Notes: generated by a model not told the origin, from the letters alone. Shown: positions 1 to 12,149, counted from the first letter of the stretch. The stretch is DNA of 64,000 nt from Chamaecyparis obtusa (GCA_027943335.1 BSBK01002936.1:567501-631500); one strand, 5' to 3'. Numbers and translations: made by a program.

Positions 1-469
1 CACCCCCCATGCTAGGAGATAGAACCAAGGTACTCTCAAGACCTTAAGGCAATCTAAGTCTCAAATACCAATAAATCAAATCTCAAAAGAACAAGAATAA
101 AGCACATAAAATATCATCATAATATAGCACAAAGGTTAAGGTTCTAGGAGACCACCTAAGTGAGTGTCATCACACAACTTGTATATTGGGATCCTTCATG
201 GCAACCATGTAACCCTGGTCCCCCCTTTATGAATAGGGATCCATCCTAGCAGTTATCACTGGGCCCGATACTCCAATTAGATTTGTGTGGCCATTATTAT
301 GTTTTCTCACATTATGTTTTGAATACCCCCTTCCCAGGTTAATTTTTAAGGTTATCACTTTTTACAAACCCACCCATGGGATCCTCCGGCAACCACTTTA
401 GGGTTCCAGCACCTATGGTGACCCACTCACTTAAGGTTCCTATTCCCTTACCCCATCACAAGCCACAAA

Positions 470-715
470 ACAAGATAACACTTCCAAGTCCTGATTCATA
501 GGTTTAGGAAACTCCCCTGTGCACTCAGGCCCTCAGAGCGAGTCCTAACCTTAGCCATATACATCATAGGAACCTTTGGAAGAATCTCTATCACAAGACA
601 TCTCAAAGAGAAACATAAAACCTTTCACATGCACAAGTAAAACTTTCCAAGGCCCATTTATAGGTCTAAGGAACCCTCCCATGCACACAGGTCACCGAGA
701 CAAGTCCTAGCCTCA
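470..715. repeat. Diverged tandem duplication, about 155-bp period
   Basis: Two similar blocks lie about 155 bp apart. Each reads roughly 'CATAGGTTTAGGAAACTCCC ... TGCACTCAGG ... GAGCGAGTCCTAACC' in the first copy (around 505-555) and 'TATAGGTCTAAGGAACCCTC ... TGCACACAGG ... GAGACAAGTCCTAGCC' in the second (around 660-710). The divergence is high, so the duplication is old. Confidence 0.55.
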
Positions 716-1289
716 TAAACTAAACTCAAGTATATGACAAGTGAAAAATCATCATAAGTAAACCATATAACCTCAACAAGTAACAAATGTACATAAGTGA
801 TACAAAATTCACACATCACAAATAAAATTCATCATAAACACTTTCAAGAACTACAATCAAAGCATAGAAAAGAATAGGAAAGTTTAAGAACATTTTGGAG
901 AACATTTAGGAGACCTTAGAGTAGTCCTAGTCCATTGGACAACCCTATCCCTAATTCTAATCCCTAAAACACATCCTAAACCTTATTCAAGCATCTAAAT
1001 GCACCATATAATCCCAACAAAACAAGCAATAAACATGTTTAAAGTTTACACAAAATTTCATATGCCAAAACACCATGCTCTACAAAATATCACATGCCTG
1101 AAAAATAACTAAGTCTGATTTTATTTAAGAAATCTCAAAATTAGAAGTTACATCTTAACTCCAATGAATCTGGAACCTATCTTAATCATCTCAGAAGGTA
1201 CCTAAACCCTTTATACAAGTATAACTTAAAGTATAAGAAATTAAAGTATGTAAACTTATACTTCAATGTTATAATTGTATAAAGCCTGT

Positions 1290-1405
1290 TTTCCTCAGTT
1301 AACATGAATCTGCTCAGCTGACACTAGTTTTCTCGGTCACCACTAGATTCCTTGATCATCACTATCTTACTCAGTCATCACTAACTTACTTGGTCATCAC
1401 TAAGC
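1290..1405. repeat. Short tandem repeat, about 20-bp unit, about 5 copies
   Basis: Successive units of the form 'CTCRGTCATCACTANNTTA' run through this stretch: CTCAGCTGACACTAG, CTCGGTCACCACTAG, CTTGATCATCACTAT, CTCAGTCATCACTAA, CTTGGTCATCACTAA. The units differ at a few positions each, so this is a degenerate minisatellite. Confidence 0.6.
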
Positions 1406-2962
1406 CGATTGCCAGAAACTACAAAAAATGACTGTCAATTTTGACTTGCGGGTAAAATTGGGCATTATGGGAACTATGGTTGCCTAATCTGAGCATGACC
1501 CATTTGAGATCTCCCAATTTCCCTTCAAAAATGGCTCATCAATCCATCCTATCTATCTAAAGAATCTATTCTAGATATAGACAAAGAAAGGTGGTGCACA
1601 AACTGACATGGACTAGTAAGGTTTGAAATAACAGTTTCTACATTCTGGAAGCACTCATGAATATTCTAAAAAGAAGGAAGATAAAAAAGGAGAATACTAA
1701 GGATCCTACAGACCAAATTAATCCAAATAAAAGCATCGATTTCACAAAGAAATTTGCAAGAGGAAAATAGTAAGAAAATAACTGCTTCTCAATCCTACAC
1801 CTTCATGACCCTTCCTATTTCTTACTAGACTTCCCTATTTCATTCAAGATTAGATAAACTCATCCTACTACATGTCCATAAACAAAACTATATGATCAAC
1901 ATTATTATCATATCTTATACAAACACATTCACACTCAAAGGGAAAGAATGGGGATTCCTCCCAGTTTTAGACCCTACCTTGGGTCCTACGGAGAATCCTT
2001 CTCCCTTGACTAGATAATCTCTGCATAGCTTCAATCCTTGAGTAGATATCCTTCTAGAAATCTTCCTCTTGGCAATCAACTCCCAAAAATCCCAAAAACT
2101 CTCAAACTCACATAAACTTTGACCAAAAATTTTCGGAGAGATCAATTACAGACAACTCAAAAGAAAACACATCTTCCAAAAATTAACATTCTCTTGCACA
2201 CAAAATCTTCAATTATTTATCTTCCAACTATGTGGTTGGAGGAGTTTCTTTACGGGGAGCAACTTCCCCAACTTCCATAGTTGGTTGGAGAAATAACCAA
2301 ATAATTTCCCGTAAGGACTTAATCAAAGTTTTAATAAATTTAATTAAAATAGTCTCAAAATAAAACCATAACAAGAAAACTCAACAAATAACTATCAAGG
2401 AAAATACATAGCACACATGGAAACCAACTAGCCTAACTTCTAGGAGGTCTTGAGTTCAACTCCCTCCTAGATAGCTATTTTTTCTACAAAGAGAATTATC
2501 CTTTTATTACTATTTACTTTTTATTTAATACACTTCATTCAATATTTAATTCACTTTATTTAATAATTATAAAGAACATACCATTTACATAATCAATAAA
2601 ACATACAAATATGATTATTTATATAAGTATGGGTATATGCATGTGCACCCACATATACACATACCTATATAACATACAATTAATATATCACATATATAAT
2701 AAATATATATACATATACTTATAAGGATAAATCTAACTCACGTCATAAATCACAAAATGACATCAAATCATAAATCTCAAGACCACAACACATACCACAT
2801 TCAAATTCCCCAACTAGGGTAACCTCCTAAATAGAAATCTAAGTCCATAGGTAATCTTGAGAGTAATCTTGGTAATATCTCCACACAACAACAGTTCGAT
2901 TATTTTGAAGGCACACTCAAACCTATGTAGCCAGGTGGAGTCGATGCCTAGTACCTACATCC

Positions 2963-3641
2963 TGCAACACCAACCAACATGCATATATACATATATATGA
3001 ATAGACAATGGAAACAAGGAGGGAGAGTGTGACATCATGTGGACCTCATATAGGAGTAACTACAACTACCTCCCCTCTTCCAATAGTCACATCAACAAAG
3101 CATAATTGGATTAGTGTGGTTAGTATCCAAAATGATCTCTTTTATACATTGTATAACTAGAAAGCATCATAACATATTCATGTAAATGTAAATCATCTAT
3201 TAACTTTCACAAACCCATTTAACCATCAGGCATGTACTCAAAATGTCCCATTATCAAATCAAGATAAACAAATCATATAACCCTAAATGCATTAATCATA
3301 TCTAATCCCAAGTAACATTATTAGAGAAGGTAACAGATCCAACCCTCAAGTGATTATAATCAATTAACCTAAGGTAAACATAAATATTAATAATGAGCAT
3401 TTTACAAAGAAGCATATAAGTCTATCAGGTGATCCCTTTTAGTATTAAGATCCTAAACTATCATTGACACCCAAGAAGATATAAAGGACATACTTATGTA
3501 AATATTATTATTTCCCAAATTAAAATACGAAGTTATCATGATTAGTACACAACCATGTCAAGAAGGATCATTCTCACATAAAGTCCTTCCTAATTTCAAG
3601 TGAACATAACCAAGACTTGATTGGGTTGGAGGGGCATTACA
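2963..3641 (-). mobile_element. Candidate solo LTR (679 bp)
   Basis: The right end, read on the minus strand, starts TGTAATGCCCCTCCAACCC. This is the same kind of LTR start as E1 and E2 (TGTAATACCCC) and E3 (TGTAATCACC). The base after it begins CATCC (3642-3646), and an identical CATCC at 2958-2962 is followed by TG (2963). That gives TG...CA ends with a 5-bp target duplication. No polypurine tract or primer-binding site flanks it, so a solo LTR is the simplest reading. The left boundary rests on the CATCC match alone; a longer LTR reaching further left is possible. Confidence 0.4.
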
Positions 3642-3917
3642 CATCCCATAATTGATCTGTTCTTCTATACATTTATAAATTTAATTCTTAATTTTAGTTT
3701 TATGTTTGATTCTAAAGCCAACAATGACATTAATATTATGAAAAGGCCTAAAGTTTTGATTAGATCAGTTGAGAAAGGGCCCAAACCCAAAAACAAGTAA
3801 GATCAAATCAAAAGATAGTTCCAAAGGAATTCACAAGCATTGAATTCAACCAACTACAAAAAATTAGCAAAACCAACAACAAAAACTACCAGAGACTAGA
3901 AACAATATAACTAAAAA
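3642..3917. other. Short gene-free host stretch
   Basis: Host sequence between the candidate solo LTR and the 3' end of the decayed coding sequence. No coding signal is seen. It may be the 3' flank of that old gene. Confidence 0.5.
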
Positions 3918-4648
3918 CTAAACAAAGGGGAGATGAATCTCCTTCCACTGCTCGTTGAGTTCCTTAAGAGTATCCAGAAAGAAAGTCTTTCTGCTGATAT
4001 GTAGTCATTTCACAAGCAACTCCCTCTTTCATCAAGTGGGTAGCAATCAATATATTCTCCTCACACATCCTTCATTTGTCCTTCCTATATTCCAACTCCT
4101 CCTACACAATATTGAATGAAGAGGTCATTTTATCTATCATGAATTTCCTTATTGAATTTGACCATATCAGCCAACTTTTTGTTAATTTCCAAATTTGATT
4201 CGCTTTGACATTTTCCAAAGCCCTAATCATCTCCTATTTTTTCTCATCTGAGGGAATGAGGGATTTTAAATTATGAATTTGATCCTCCATGATACCCCAA
4301 TTATCCAATTTTTGTACCAGTTCATCAACCACTTCCCAATTATTGTTATCCATATTGGTATTGGACTAGTCCCTCGCTTTGGCTTCAACCTTTGTAATGA
4401 CTTTAATAAAATGATTTTCTTTATAGCCATGTCTAATTGATAAATTAACCATTTTTTTATAGCATTTAGATAGTTATAAAGAATGTATAATTCATCAACT
4501 TTGTTCATAATCAAAGAATAATCAGGAAGATCCTAAATGAAAGTAGAGTTTTGGGGGTGGGGTGGAGAAACATTAAGAGGGACCACATGGTCATCTTGAT
4601 AATTTTTATGCTTAAGAGCAGGGGATGGGGGATTAGGGACATGGGTAG
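3918..4648 (-). pseudogene. 3' part of a decayed coding sequence of unknown function
   Basis: Read on the minus strand, a coding-like frame runs from 4648 to a stop at 3918-3920. It is broken by in-frame stops (for example TAG after QNSTFI) and by frameshifts after KPKRGTS and near the 3' end. The recoverable peptide has a Pro/Ser-rich stretch (VPNPPSPALKHKN), a helical stretch (MNKVDELYILYNYLNAIKKW), then charged, coiled-coil-like segments (NWEVVDELVQKLDNW; LKELNEQWKEIHLPF). I recognise no domain. The frame continues upstream across both the E1 and E3 insertions: when each element and one copy of its target duplication are removed, an open frame reading YWTPENTPINTS THVPNPPSP runs across both sites. 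The other half is at 54452-55240. It could be a host gene relic or the product of an old, unknown mobile element. Confidence 0.5.
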
Positions 4649-5902
4649 TGTGTGTGTGAAAATTATACCTGATCTGTAGACACAACACTCAGTAAAACAT
4701 TAGAGGTTAGTGATAATCAAAATCATGCAAAATTGAAATCTAATCTAACCAAGTGATTTACTACCTTCTAATAGGTGCGAGATTGTGTTCTCAGATTGTT
4801 ATCGAGATCAGTGACCTAGACGACACCTAAATGAAGGATTTGAATGCAATAGATGGATATGAAATTGAATGCAATTAATCTATATTTTTGATATTTTCTA
4901 TGCAATGAGAATGATAAACTGATATGCTATGAATACTATTGAAAACTGATATGAAATGAATGCTAAATGATCTAACAATGAAGATTCTAACAATGATATG
5001 AAAACTATGAAATTCTATGCTAAGATATAAAAACTATGCAATTGAAATTGATCTCACAAAGCTTTGAATTCGCAAGTTGATTCCTCAGCCTCCAATTCTC
5101 CAGCGTGATTGTGCAAAATATGAGATGCTTGGATGCAAATTTGAGAGATATGAGAGATGAGCTGAAGCCTTATTTTTATAGAAATCCAAGACTTTGGAGG
5201 TGCATGAGAAAAAGCCATAAATCACTCAAATAACTCAGGTTGATTTTTGAATTATTTTTAAATAAAGGATAATTAACTCACAAAAACATGCAAAAGCTAA
5301 AGTTTTAACTCAAAATAGAGTTTAGCTTTAATTGATAATTGATAGTTGTCTACTTTTATGATTGTGCATGTTTTATTTATGAATTAATTTAATAATAAAG
5401 TGATTTATTTCCAACTTAACTACTTTTAAAAATAAAACAATTGATTTATGGGTTAATCAATTATTTAATCAAATTTTTATTAAAAACTATATTATTAAAT
5501 AATGACAACTTGCTTTAATTAATTAAATAAAAATTTAATCAATTATTTATAGGATATTTGGATTTATTGTCAAAATTAAATAATACAATTAATAATAGAT
5601 AGAATTAAATTTAATTACACAATTAAGTGGCAAGATATTAAATCTAATTAATTAAATATAAAAATATTCAATTAATCAAGCTTTAGGATAAATGTGATTT
5701 ATTGCCAAATAATTATAAAATTAAAGATAATTATGATGATTAGGAATATTACTAGGAATATTCCCCGATGCAGAATTTAAGATAATCAATTATGATTCGA
5801 TGATGTTTAGATGTGCCTTAGGTTAGGACTTCGATGTCGATTTTGTTTGATTTGTCGATGTAGGAGGTTAATGAACATATAGCCCATTTTTGGGGTATTA
5901 CA
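4649..5902 (-). repeat. E1 3' LTR (1254 bp)
   Basis: On the minus strand it starts TGTAATACCCCAAAAATGGG and ends ...CACACACA. It carries about 227 bp that are missing from the 5' LTR, and an extra 10-bp ACTAGGAATA-type duplication near 5750. Its end sequences are clearly related to the LTRs of E2. Confidence 0.93.
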
Positions 5903-5918
5903 TTTTGCCCCTCTTTGA
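5903..5918 (-). promoter_or_regulatory. E1 polypurine tract
   Basis: On the minus strand TTCAAAGAGGGGCAAAA lies directly before the 3' LTR. This is the expected site of plus-strand priming in reverse transcription. The same tract, with small changes, adjoins the 3' LTRs of E2 and E3. Confidence 0.85.
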
Positions 5919-8384
5919 ATTACTGTGCGAAGCGCAGTGGTTCAAAGAAAGCCTGTGTTTGATAGAGATATGAAACTGATTCAAAAGATAAACCGATCTC
6001 AAGATAGAAACCGATTGAAAGATATTGAGATAGGAGGTCCTGAATGACCAAAGATAATGTTCACTGTAGCAGCAAATGAACCTATGATTGCGAAAAAGTG
6101 TCAAAATGCCTGATTCTGAACCTTAGGATTGATAAGAAGTGAGTGACCCATTCTAGACTCGATTGTCTTAGCAGAACTAGCAAGTATCACATCCAAACCC
6201 TTCAGTTGCCGAAGAACCAAGGAAAGAACACTATGATCTGATGGTTGCAAAAACTAATACGGATTACAAGATTAAGAGAATACCAGATTGATATGGATCG
6301 ATGAATCTGATATGCCCCAAGTGATGATAGATTTGCCCCGAGCGATGAGGTCTTTTTTTTTGATGAATCAGTAACTAGACGTGATTGTTTGTCTTGATTA
6401 CTGATGAAAGATATTGATAGATTTGATTGACGGACTTTGAATGATGTGCAATACCATGCCCCCTTCGGGATTAAAATTGAAATCTGACAAGAAAAGTCAG
6501 CGTTATAGTTTAGAAGCATGTTAATTGATTTGAGAAGTGTGGTGAAACACATTCAAGAACACATTCTGCATCATTGGAAGGTCCCAAAAGACCAAGTTTG
6601 ACTAGGTTTGACCATGAGTTGACCATGGTTGACCAAGTTGAAATTTTGATAGTTTGATGTAAGATAATCAGTTAAGTTGAATACTAGATTTCTGTGATGA
6701 TTGAAGGTTGATTATGCAAGCAATTGATAATATGAATGATCTCAGATTTGAATTTTGATCCCGAAAAAGGATTCTACTTGCTATTTCATTGGAGGAACCT
6801 TCATGTGAGATTCAGTTCTTGTTAGACTTGAAGATGCAATTTGAAGAATCATTTAAGCATTGAAGTTCGTTTAATCATTGTGAGATCATGCAAAGATGAA
6901 AAATGCAATGAGGCATGCAAAATGAAATGAGACATGCAAAATGAAATGCAACCTAAGACCTAGGACCTAGTCACTGATCATATGTCGATTTGTTATCATC
7001 ATTGAACTTTTTGGTAACCAGATAAATCAATACAATGCCCACTAGCCATGAAACCATAGACATATGAATATCGATTTGTATGCGCAAGAATCAATACAAC
7101 ACCCACTGGTTATACAACCATGGACATATGAATATTGATTTGTTTTTGGAATGTTGGATCAGATATAAGCACCAAGGCACAAACGCCAGGATGACCTGAA
7201 TATCATGTCCATTTTGATATAGCAATTTGTACAAGAATCAAAACATAAACGTCGTGATGACCTGATTATGCCTTGCATTGCAAACACATCAAACAGTCAA
7301 GAGATCATTCTAAATCCAATGTGAATTACCCGTAGTGACCCTTTATCATTCACATCCTTAGGCAAGATCGCGTTTCATAGTAGGAGAAAGAATTCACTTC
7401 AAAAAGACAATAGTTAGATCAAACTTCCTTGAATTGTCTGGGTATCAATGGTTGAGGTACGCATGGCCATCCAATTCGAGATAGAGGCTCTTATAGTCAG
7501 ACACCATTTCAATCCAGAATTTCCAAAGATGTTAGATTTTCACATACAAGCAGAAAACAAAGAAAAGATTATGCCCCTAGTCATCACTCTCTAAATCCTA
7601 TAAAGGACATCATTGAAGAGCTCGAAGGGACACAATATGCAAAAATCTCAATGCGAATCAGTAAGCATACAAGGAGATAAAAGCATGAAAAGCACAGATT
7701 GTTTTTAGTTGAGTTTTGATGTTTGATTGCATTGTTATAGATGCAAAATCCTTTCTAGAGACAAGACTGACTGACTGACTCAAATGAAGCTTCAAAGGAC
7801 TCTGAGTGGATATGACACGTCTAAGATACATTGGAGACTATAAGATATGACATTGATTGCCCCCAAGTTTGAACATTGATAGGATACAGACGTGCAAGCT
7901 GATTGGTGTACAGACCGACTTATTGAAAACTGGAAATGTTGAAACAAACCGGGAGATATGTACAAACTAAAGCAAGACTGAAAGCTGGGAAAGACCAAGA
8001 TTGTGCTGATAGATGGAGCATTTTGAACAAGTGGCGCCCATTTGCCGGGTTTTCACCATCTTGGTAGAGATTCTATTTTTGCTACCAAGGCGCCTATTTC
8101 CAGGTTTTCACCAAGGCACTTTTCTTTTTTTCATTTTTTTTGTATTTTTCATTTTTCAATTTTTTTTGTATTTTTCATTTTTTCAATTTTTTTGTACTAT
8201 TGATATTTTCTGATTTTTTTGAATTTTTTATATTTTTTGATTTTTTTGAATTTTTGATATTTTTTGATTTTTTTGTGAATCGTCAAGGCGCCTATTGCTA
8301 GGTTTTCACCAAGATGTTCATTTTTTTTAGGACTTTTTCTGATTTTTAAGATTTTTTCAGGACATTTACCAAGCACTGAATGCC
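5919..8384 (-). other. E1 3' untranslated internal region
   Basis: About 2.5 kb without coding potential, lying between the integrase remnant and the polypurine tract. It is homologous to 26696-29058 of E2 and shares long blocks such as 'GATTCTACTTG', 'GACTGACTGACTCA' and the 'GGTTTTCACCAAGG' motifs. A T-rich low-complexity run at about 8118-8280 (TTTTTTGTATTTTTCA-like units) is flanked by the repeated motif 'AAGGCGCCTATTNCNAGGTTTTCACCAAG'-like blocks at 8035, 8088 and 8285. Confidence 0.75.
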
Positions 8385-8873
8385 TTAGGCGTAGAATTTC
8401 TTCAGATGGAGAATGTTGATTGGTTCTCGGAGCTGTTCTCCTTCAGTTGTTGAGAGTTGATAGGCACCAGAGCCAAAAGTAGCAGTGATAACAAAGGGAC
8501 CTAGCCAATTGGGTTCGAACTTCCCCTTGCGTTCTCGATGTGATTGATTTTTAGGATTTTCTCTCAAGACTAGATCGCCAACCTGAAATTCTCTATGTCT
8601 GACTTTCTTGTTGTAGCCTCTAGACATTCTCTTCTGATATACTCTAAGATGATCATATGCTACTTTTCTGCACTCATCTAGTAGTTCAAGTTCTTGTAAC
8701 CTAGACACTCTGTAGTCTTCATCAGTGACAAGTCCATGCATTCCGATTCTAAGTGATGGGATTTCAACCTCAATAGGTAGTACTGCTTCAGACCCATAAA
8801 CTAAAGTGAATGGTGTAGCCCCAGTAGGCGTTCTGATACTAGTTCTGTAGGCCCATAGAGCTAGATTAATCAT
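8385..8873 (-). pseudogene. E1 integrase C-terminal remnant
   Basis: The 162-residue frame matches the end of the integrase of Ty3/gypsy pol: WAYRTSIRTPTGATPF and LVYGSEAVLPIEVEIPSLRI after the catalytic Glu region, then the GPF/Y-like stretch around NWLGPFVITATFGSGAYQL, ending LHLKKFYA-stop. The DDE core and the zinc-binding part are missing. It is homologous to 29059-29574 of E2 and here carries no internal stop, so it serves as a reference for the ancestral codons of E2. The frame stays open a short way into the adjoining minisatellite (tyrosine-, glutamine- and asparagine-rich). No catalytic function is expected; the segment was probably kept because it lies beside the 3' region needed for copying. 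Confidence 0.85.
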
Positions 8874-8883
8874 GAGATGCTTT

Positions 8884-9015
8884 TTCTGATACTTGTGCTG
8901 ATACTGGTTCTGATACTGATTCTGATAATTGTTCTGATACCAGTTCTGATACTAATTTTGATATTGGTTCTAATACTGGTTCTGATAATGATTCTGATAC
9001 TAGTTCTGATACTTG
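8884..9015 (-). repeat. 12-bp minisatellite at the E1 recombination junction
   Basis: About eleven units of a degenerate 12-mer (on the plus strand TCTGATACTGGT). It sits exactly where homology to the E2 integrase stops (after HLMINLAL on the minus strand) and homology to E3-type sequence begins at about 9040. Because 12 is a multiple of three, it reads as periodic peptides in several frames (SEPVSELVSE, IRTSIRT or YQNQ), which explains the overlapping small frames here. Confidence 0.8.
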
Positions 9016-9869
9016 GTATACTTGATAGCATCTTTTTCCATTGCAAACTCCCAAGCAAGATTATATCATGCAGTCCCAATGTCTAGCAAGGTGGAGAACA
9101 AGAGGGATTGGCAAGCTGGTGGAAGAGATGGAAGACAAGAGAATGAAAGCTAATGAAGGGAAGAAATCCTCAAGGGAAAACTCCTCAAGAATACTCAAGC
9201 TAGGGAAAAATTGTCATGTAAAGCACATTTGGACAAGCAATGAAAGGCCATCATAGGATAAGTCACGATAGCGTAATGCCAAAGAAGGAAAGGATGTAGT
9301 CCAAAAGAGTAGACATGTCAAGAGGCCTCATAGCATCATGTTTCACTCTTTTTTTTCTTTTTTTATTAGATCAAGACCAAAGGGGAAATGGATAATGATA
9401 GGCGAAAATGAATATAGGAAGATGGATATGAAGGCTAAACATGGAAGGACTGAAAGCAAGATCATCATCAGACAACTCACAAAATAGCAAAATGTTCATG
9501 TATAGATCAACATTGTCAAGATCAAAGAGAGAAGATGGAATGGATGAAATATGTAGAAGAACTACACATGATGCCTGATTGCCAGGTTTTCATCATGGTA
9601 CTTATCCAAGGTGCCACAAGGAAGTGGTTTTCACCATAGGATGAATTTATTTCTCTTTACTTTTGCTACCAAGGTGCTTGTTTCCAAGTTTTCACCAAGG
9701 CACATTTTCAATTTTATTTTATTCTTTTTTTTTTTTTTTTGAAGAAGGCAAGCTTTTTAGACAATGCTCCTTGAAAGGATAAACCATGATATGCCAAGGA
9801 TTCAAAATGATATGCTCAAAGATGCTAATAGGGAAAGGAACATGGAAGAGAAAAATGGAGGATAGGGTT
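9016..9869 (-). other. E1 gene-free stretch of E3 type
   Basis: Non-coding. Blocks such as 'CCCAATGTCTAGCAAGGT' (about 9074) and 'TTTTCATCATGGTACTT' (about 9588) match the corresponding part of E3 (about 48280-49000 and 41260-41330). This shows that the middle of E1 is of E3 origin. A poly-T run lies at 9720-9740. Confidence 0.7.
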
Positions 9870-12149
9870 TTATGTAAAGCGAGTGAGGTTGGAAGATAGG
9901 AGGAATAGGCAAATGAGGAAAAAGGATAGAAGGTAGAAGGTTAATGAATGGAAGGATTGTGAAAGGGTAGATGGAAAGGAAGGCAAGATCAACATAAACA
10001 CACACCTTGAAGGGTGGTGAGAGGGTGGAGGAAATGTGAATGAAGGAATACGTGAAGGAATGTGGCGAATGGATAGCAGAGGTTGTGGTTTGGGCGCATG
10101 AAATGGAATAATATTTTTGGAAGGAGATGTAGTGGAAGCCTTTGGAAGCTTGAATGTCAATTTCACTTTTTGTTCAACACCAGAATCTTTCAAGAGAGAC
10201 TTTGGAATTCATATAGTCATAGGCTTTTTATTTCCTTTTGATGATTTAGAGATAATATCTTCAATGATGGATTTTGGAACCCATACTTGTCTTGTAGTTT
10301 TTTTCTTAGATATCTCTTTTGACTTTATGTTTCCATGTCTATTAGAGGAGACATGGTGATCTTCTTTTTTTTATGGATTCTTGTATTGCTTCTTTTTCTT
10401 GTATTGAACATTCAAGTTACTTCCAAAAGACTTAGGATTTGTGGAAGAGGGAGGATATGACTGGTTTAGATGGGTGGGTGGATAAAAAGGATTCAAGGGT
10501 ATGCATCTATGTTGATCTTGAGGAAAGATAGGAGATGGAGGGATGTAAGGACCCAAGATGGATGGAAAATTAAGAGAGTTAGGAGGGGAAAGTGAAGGGA
10601 CATAAGGACCCAAGATGGAAGGTAGACATGAAGCCGTTAGTATTGGTGGAAGAGGTCCGAGGATGGAAGTGGAAGATGCAAAAGGATAATCAATAAGTTC
10701 ATCAGCATCTATATGACAACCAAGGATATCCACATCTTTAGAGTGAGCATTAGGATTTTCAATAGAATCATGGACATCTTGAATAGGAGCACCTTCTTTG
10801 ATAGGATTGTTCAAAGCTTGCAAAGACTCAGGAAGAGTAGAAAGTGGAAATGAACATGGAGTGGTAGAACAAGAAGATGGAAGACTTTGATCTTGACAAG
10901 GATCTTTGGAAAGCATAAGCGTATAATTTTTCTCTTGATTTTCAATAGGCTCAACATTGGAAGTAACAATACCATTTTTAACAACCTTAATGGAAGTATC
11001 ATCTTTGGAAAGCACAAGTGTAGTAAGGTTATTTTGATTGTCAATAAGCTCAACGGTGTAAGTAGTAGCTTGATCTTGCTTAGGAGAAGACTTAAGACAT
11101 GGTGGAATGCATGAAAAAGGGTCTATAGGATCAAAAGAACCCTGAGGCAGATAAGAGACATCAGAAAAAGGAGTGGATGACATGGAGGGTTCTTGATCTT
11201 GATCTTTCTTTATGTTCTTTTCTTCATCAGTTTTAGAGTCCTCTTGACATGGAGCCACTTCTAAAGACAAGCAAGCATGTTGGAATGGTATGGAAGACTG
11301 TTGCAAAGATGGTGAAGGACCAGATGAAGTAGGCATTGTAGCGCATAAAGGCTTAGGCTCTTTAGGTTTATCATTATTGAAAGTATTTGCAGCCAAGTGA
11401 AGGTTAGCTTGAGTATCTTTAAGAGGTAGCCCTTGAGGATAACTATAGGGAACTGTATGAAAATTATTAGGGCTTGTGTCGGATGAAGATTCTATGAAAG
11501 ATTTGAAAGACTCAGAAGCTTGAGGAAATGTTCAGGTATTGGAGGAAGTAGGGGATGGAAGGGAACCATCACAAGACAAAGGTCCAACATTAACATGATC
11601 TTGCTTGAGAAGATAATCTTTATTTTTAGCAAGAGAGTCCGTAGAGGAGAGATCCTTATAGTATTGACGTTTCAAGCTAGCACAATGCATTTTATAGTCC
11701 TCAGCAGTAGTAGATGGATCATTATCAAGGTATTGTCCACAAAAGCCATCAAAGTCTCTTTCAAAATCAGAATCATATGGATCACCATCACGATCTATCC
11801 AATGTGACAGTCCATTTTTAGTAAGAAGGAATGAACAATGAGGAGGACTCTTAGGAACAGAGGTGTCATAGGTATCATTACATTGTCTGTCGTCATAATC
11901 ATCATAGTCTCCAAAGCTAGATGTGTCACTCTCCATGGAAGAGGTATCATATTGCTCAAATTTTTTTCGGGGGCATGGTGACATGTACAAGTCTTTATCA
12001 AATGGAAAAGGGTGAAGGGCCTCCATGGAGAACTCTTTAGATTCCTTCTCTTTCTTAAGATTGTCAAGCTAGACTTGCATAGCATGCAGCTGTTTCCTCA
12101 TAGCGGCGATCAAAATTTCCTCCTCATGTGTACTGATTCTTTGAGACAT
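9870..12149 (-). pseudogene. E1 accessory protein, gag-start fusion, near-intact reading frame
   Basis: One frame on the minus strand from an ATG at 12147-12149 to 9870, broken by in-frame stops (TAG after HAMQV, TGA after SSNT, one after QYKNP and a TGA for Trp in the last third). The first part (THEEEI..., KEFSMEALHPFPFDKDLYM) matches the start of E2 gag (THEEETP..., KEFSMEALCPFPFDKNLYM). After LYM the sequence leaves gag and becomes an acidic, then Pro/Ser-rich protein that matches the E3 frame at 49216-51525: YPQGLPLKDTQANLHLA, LSLEVAPCQE, KDQDQ, SILGPY[IV]P repeats, SFGSNLNVQ, then W[IV]PKS[LI] repeats and KLTFKLPKAS. It has no recognised domain, no zinc knuckle and no RT motifs. Function unknown; a structural, RNA-binding or packaging role is only a guess. 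Confidence 0.7.

Larger units (their letters stand above)
1..2962. other. Gene-free host or old-repeat DNA
   Basis: AT-rich sequence with no convincing coding region in any frame. It holds a diverged tandem duplication (about 470-715), a run of short tandem repeats (about 1290-1400), a small inverted repeat at 2225-2284 (CCAACTATG then CATAGTTGG) and TATA-rich low-complexity stretches at 2600-2720. One 76-residue frame at 1915-2145 on the minus strand shows no recognisable domain and is probably chance. The stretch may be part of an older LTR element that starts outside the window, but I cannot show that. Confidence 0.6.

Noticed and set aside
1915..2145. 76-residue reading frame on the minus strand
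   Set aside because: No domain, no repeat copy for comparison and no codon signal that I can judge.
2438..2490. tRNA-like or SINE-like segment (GAGTTCAACTCCCTCC)
   Set aside because: It looks like a T-arm and can fold with CTAGGAGG...CCTCCTAG, but no acceptor stem, anticodon arm or A box is visible.
8013..8213. Phe-rich reading frame
   Set aside because: Produced by the T-rich low-complexity run in the E1 3' region; the E2 counterpart (28766-28951) arises in the same way.
8877..9086. Leu/Ile/Val-rich small protein on the plus strand
   Set aside because: It is a read-through of the 12-bp minisatellite; every frame of that array is open for the same reason.
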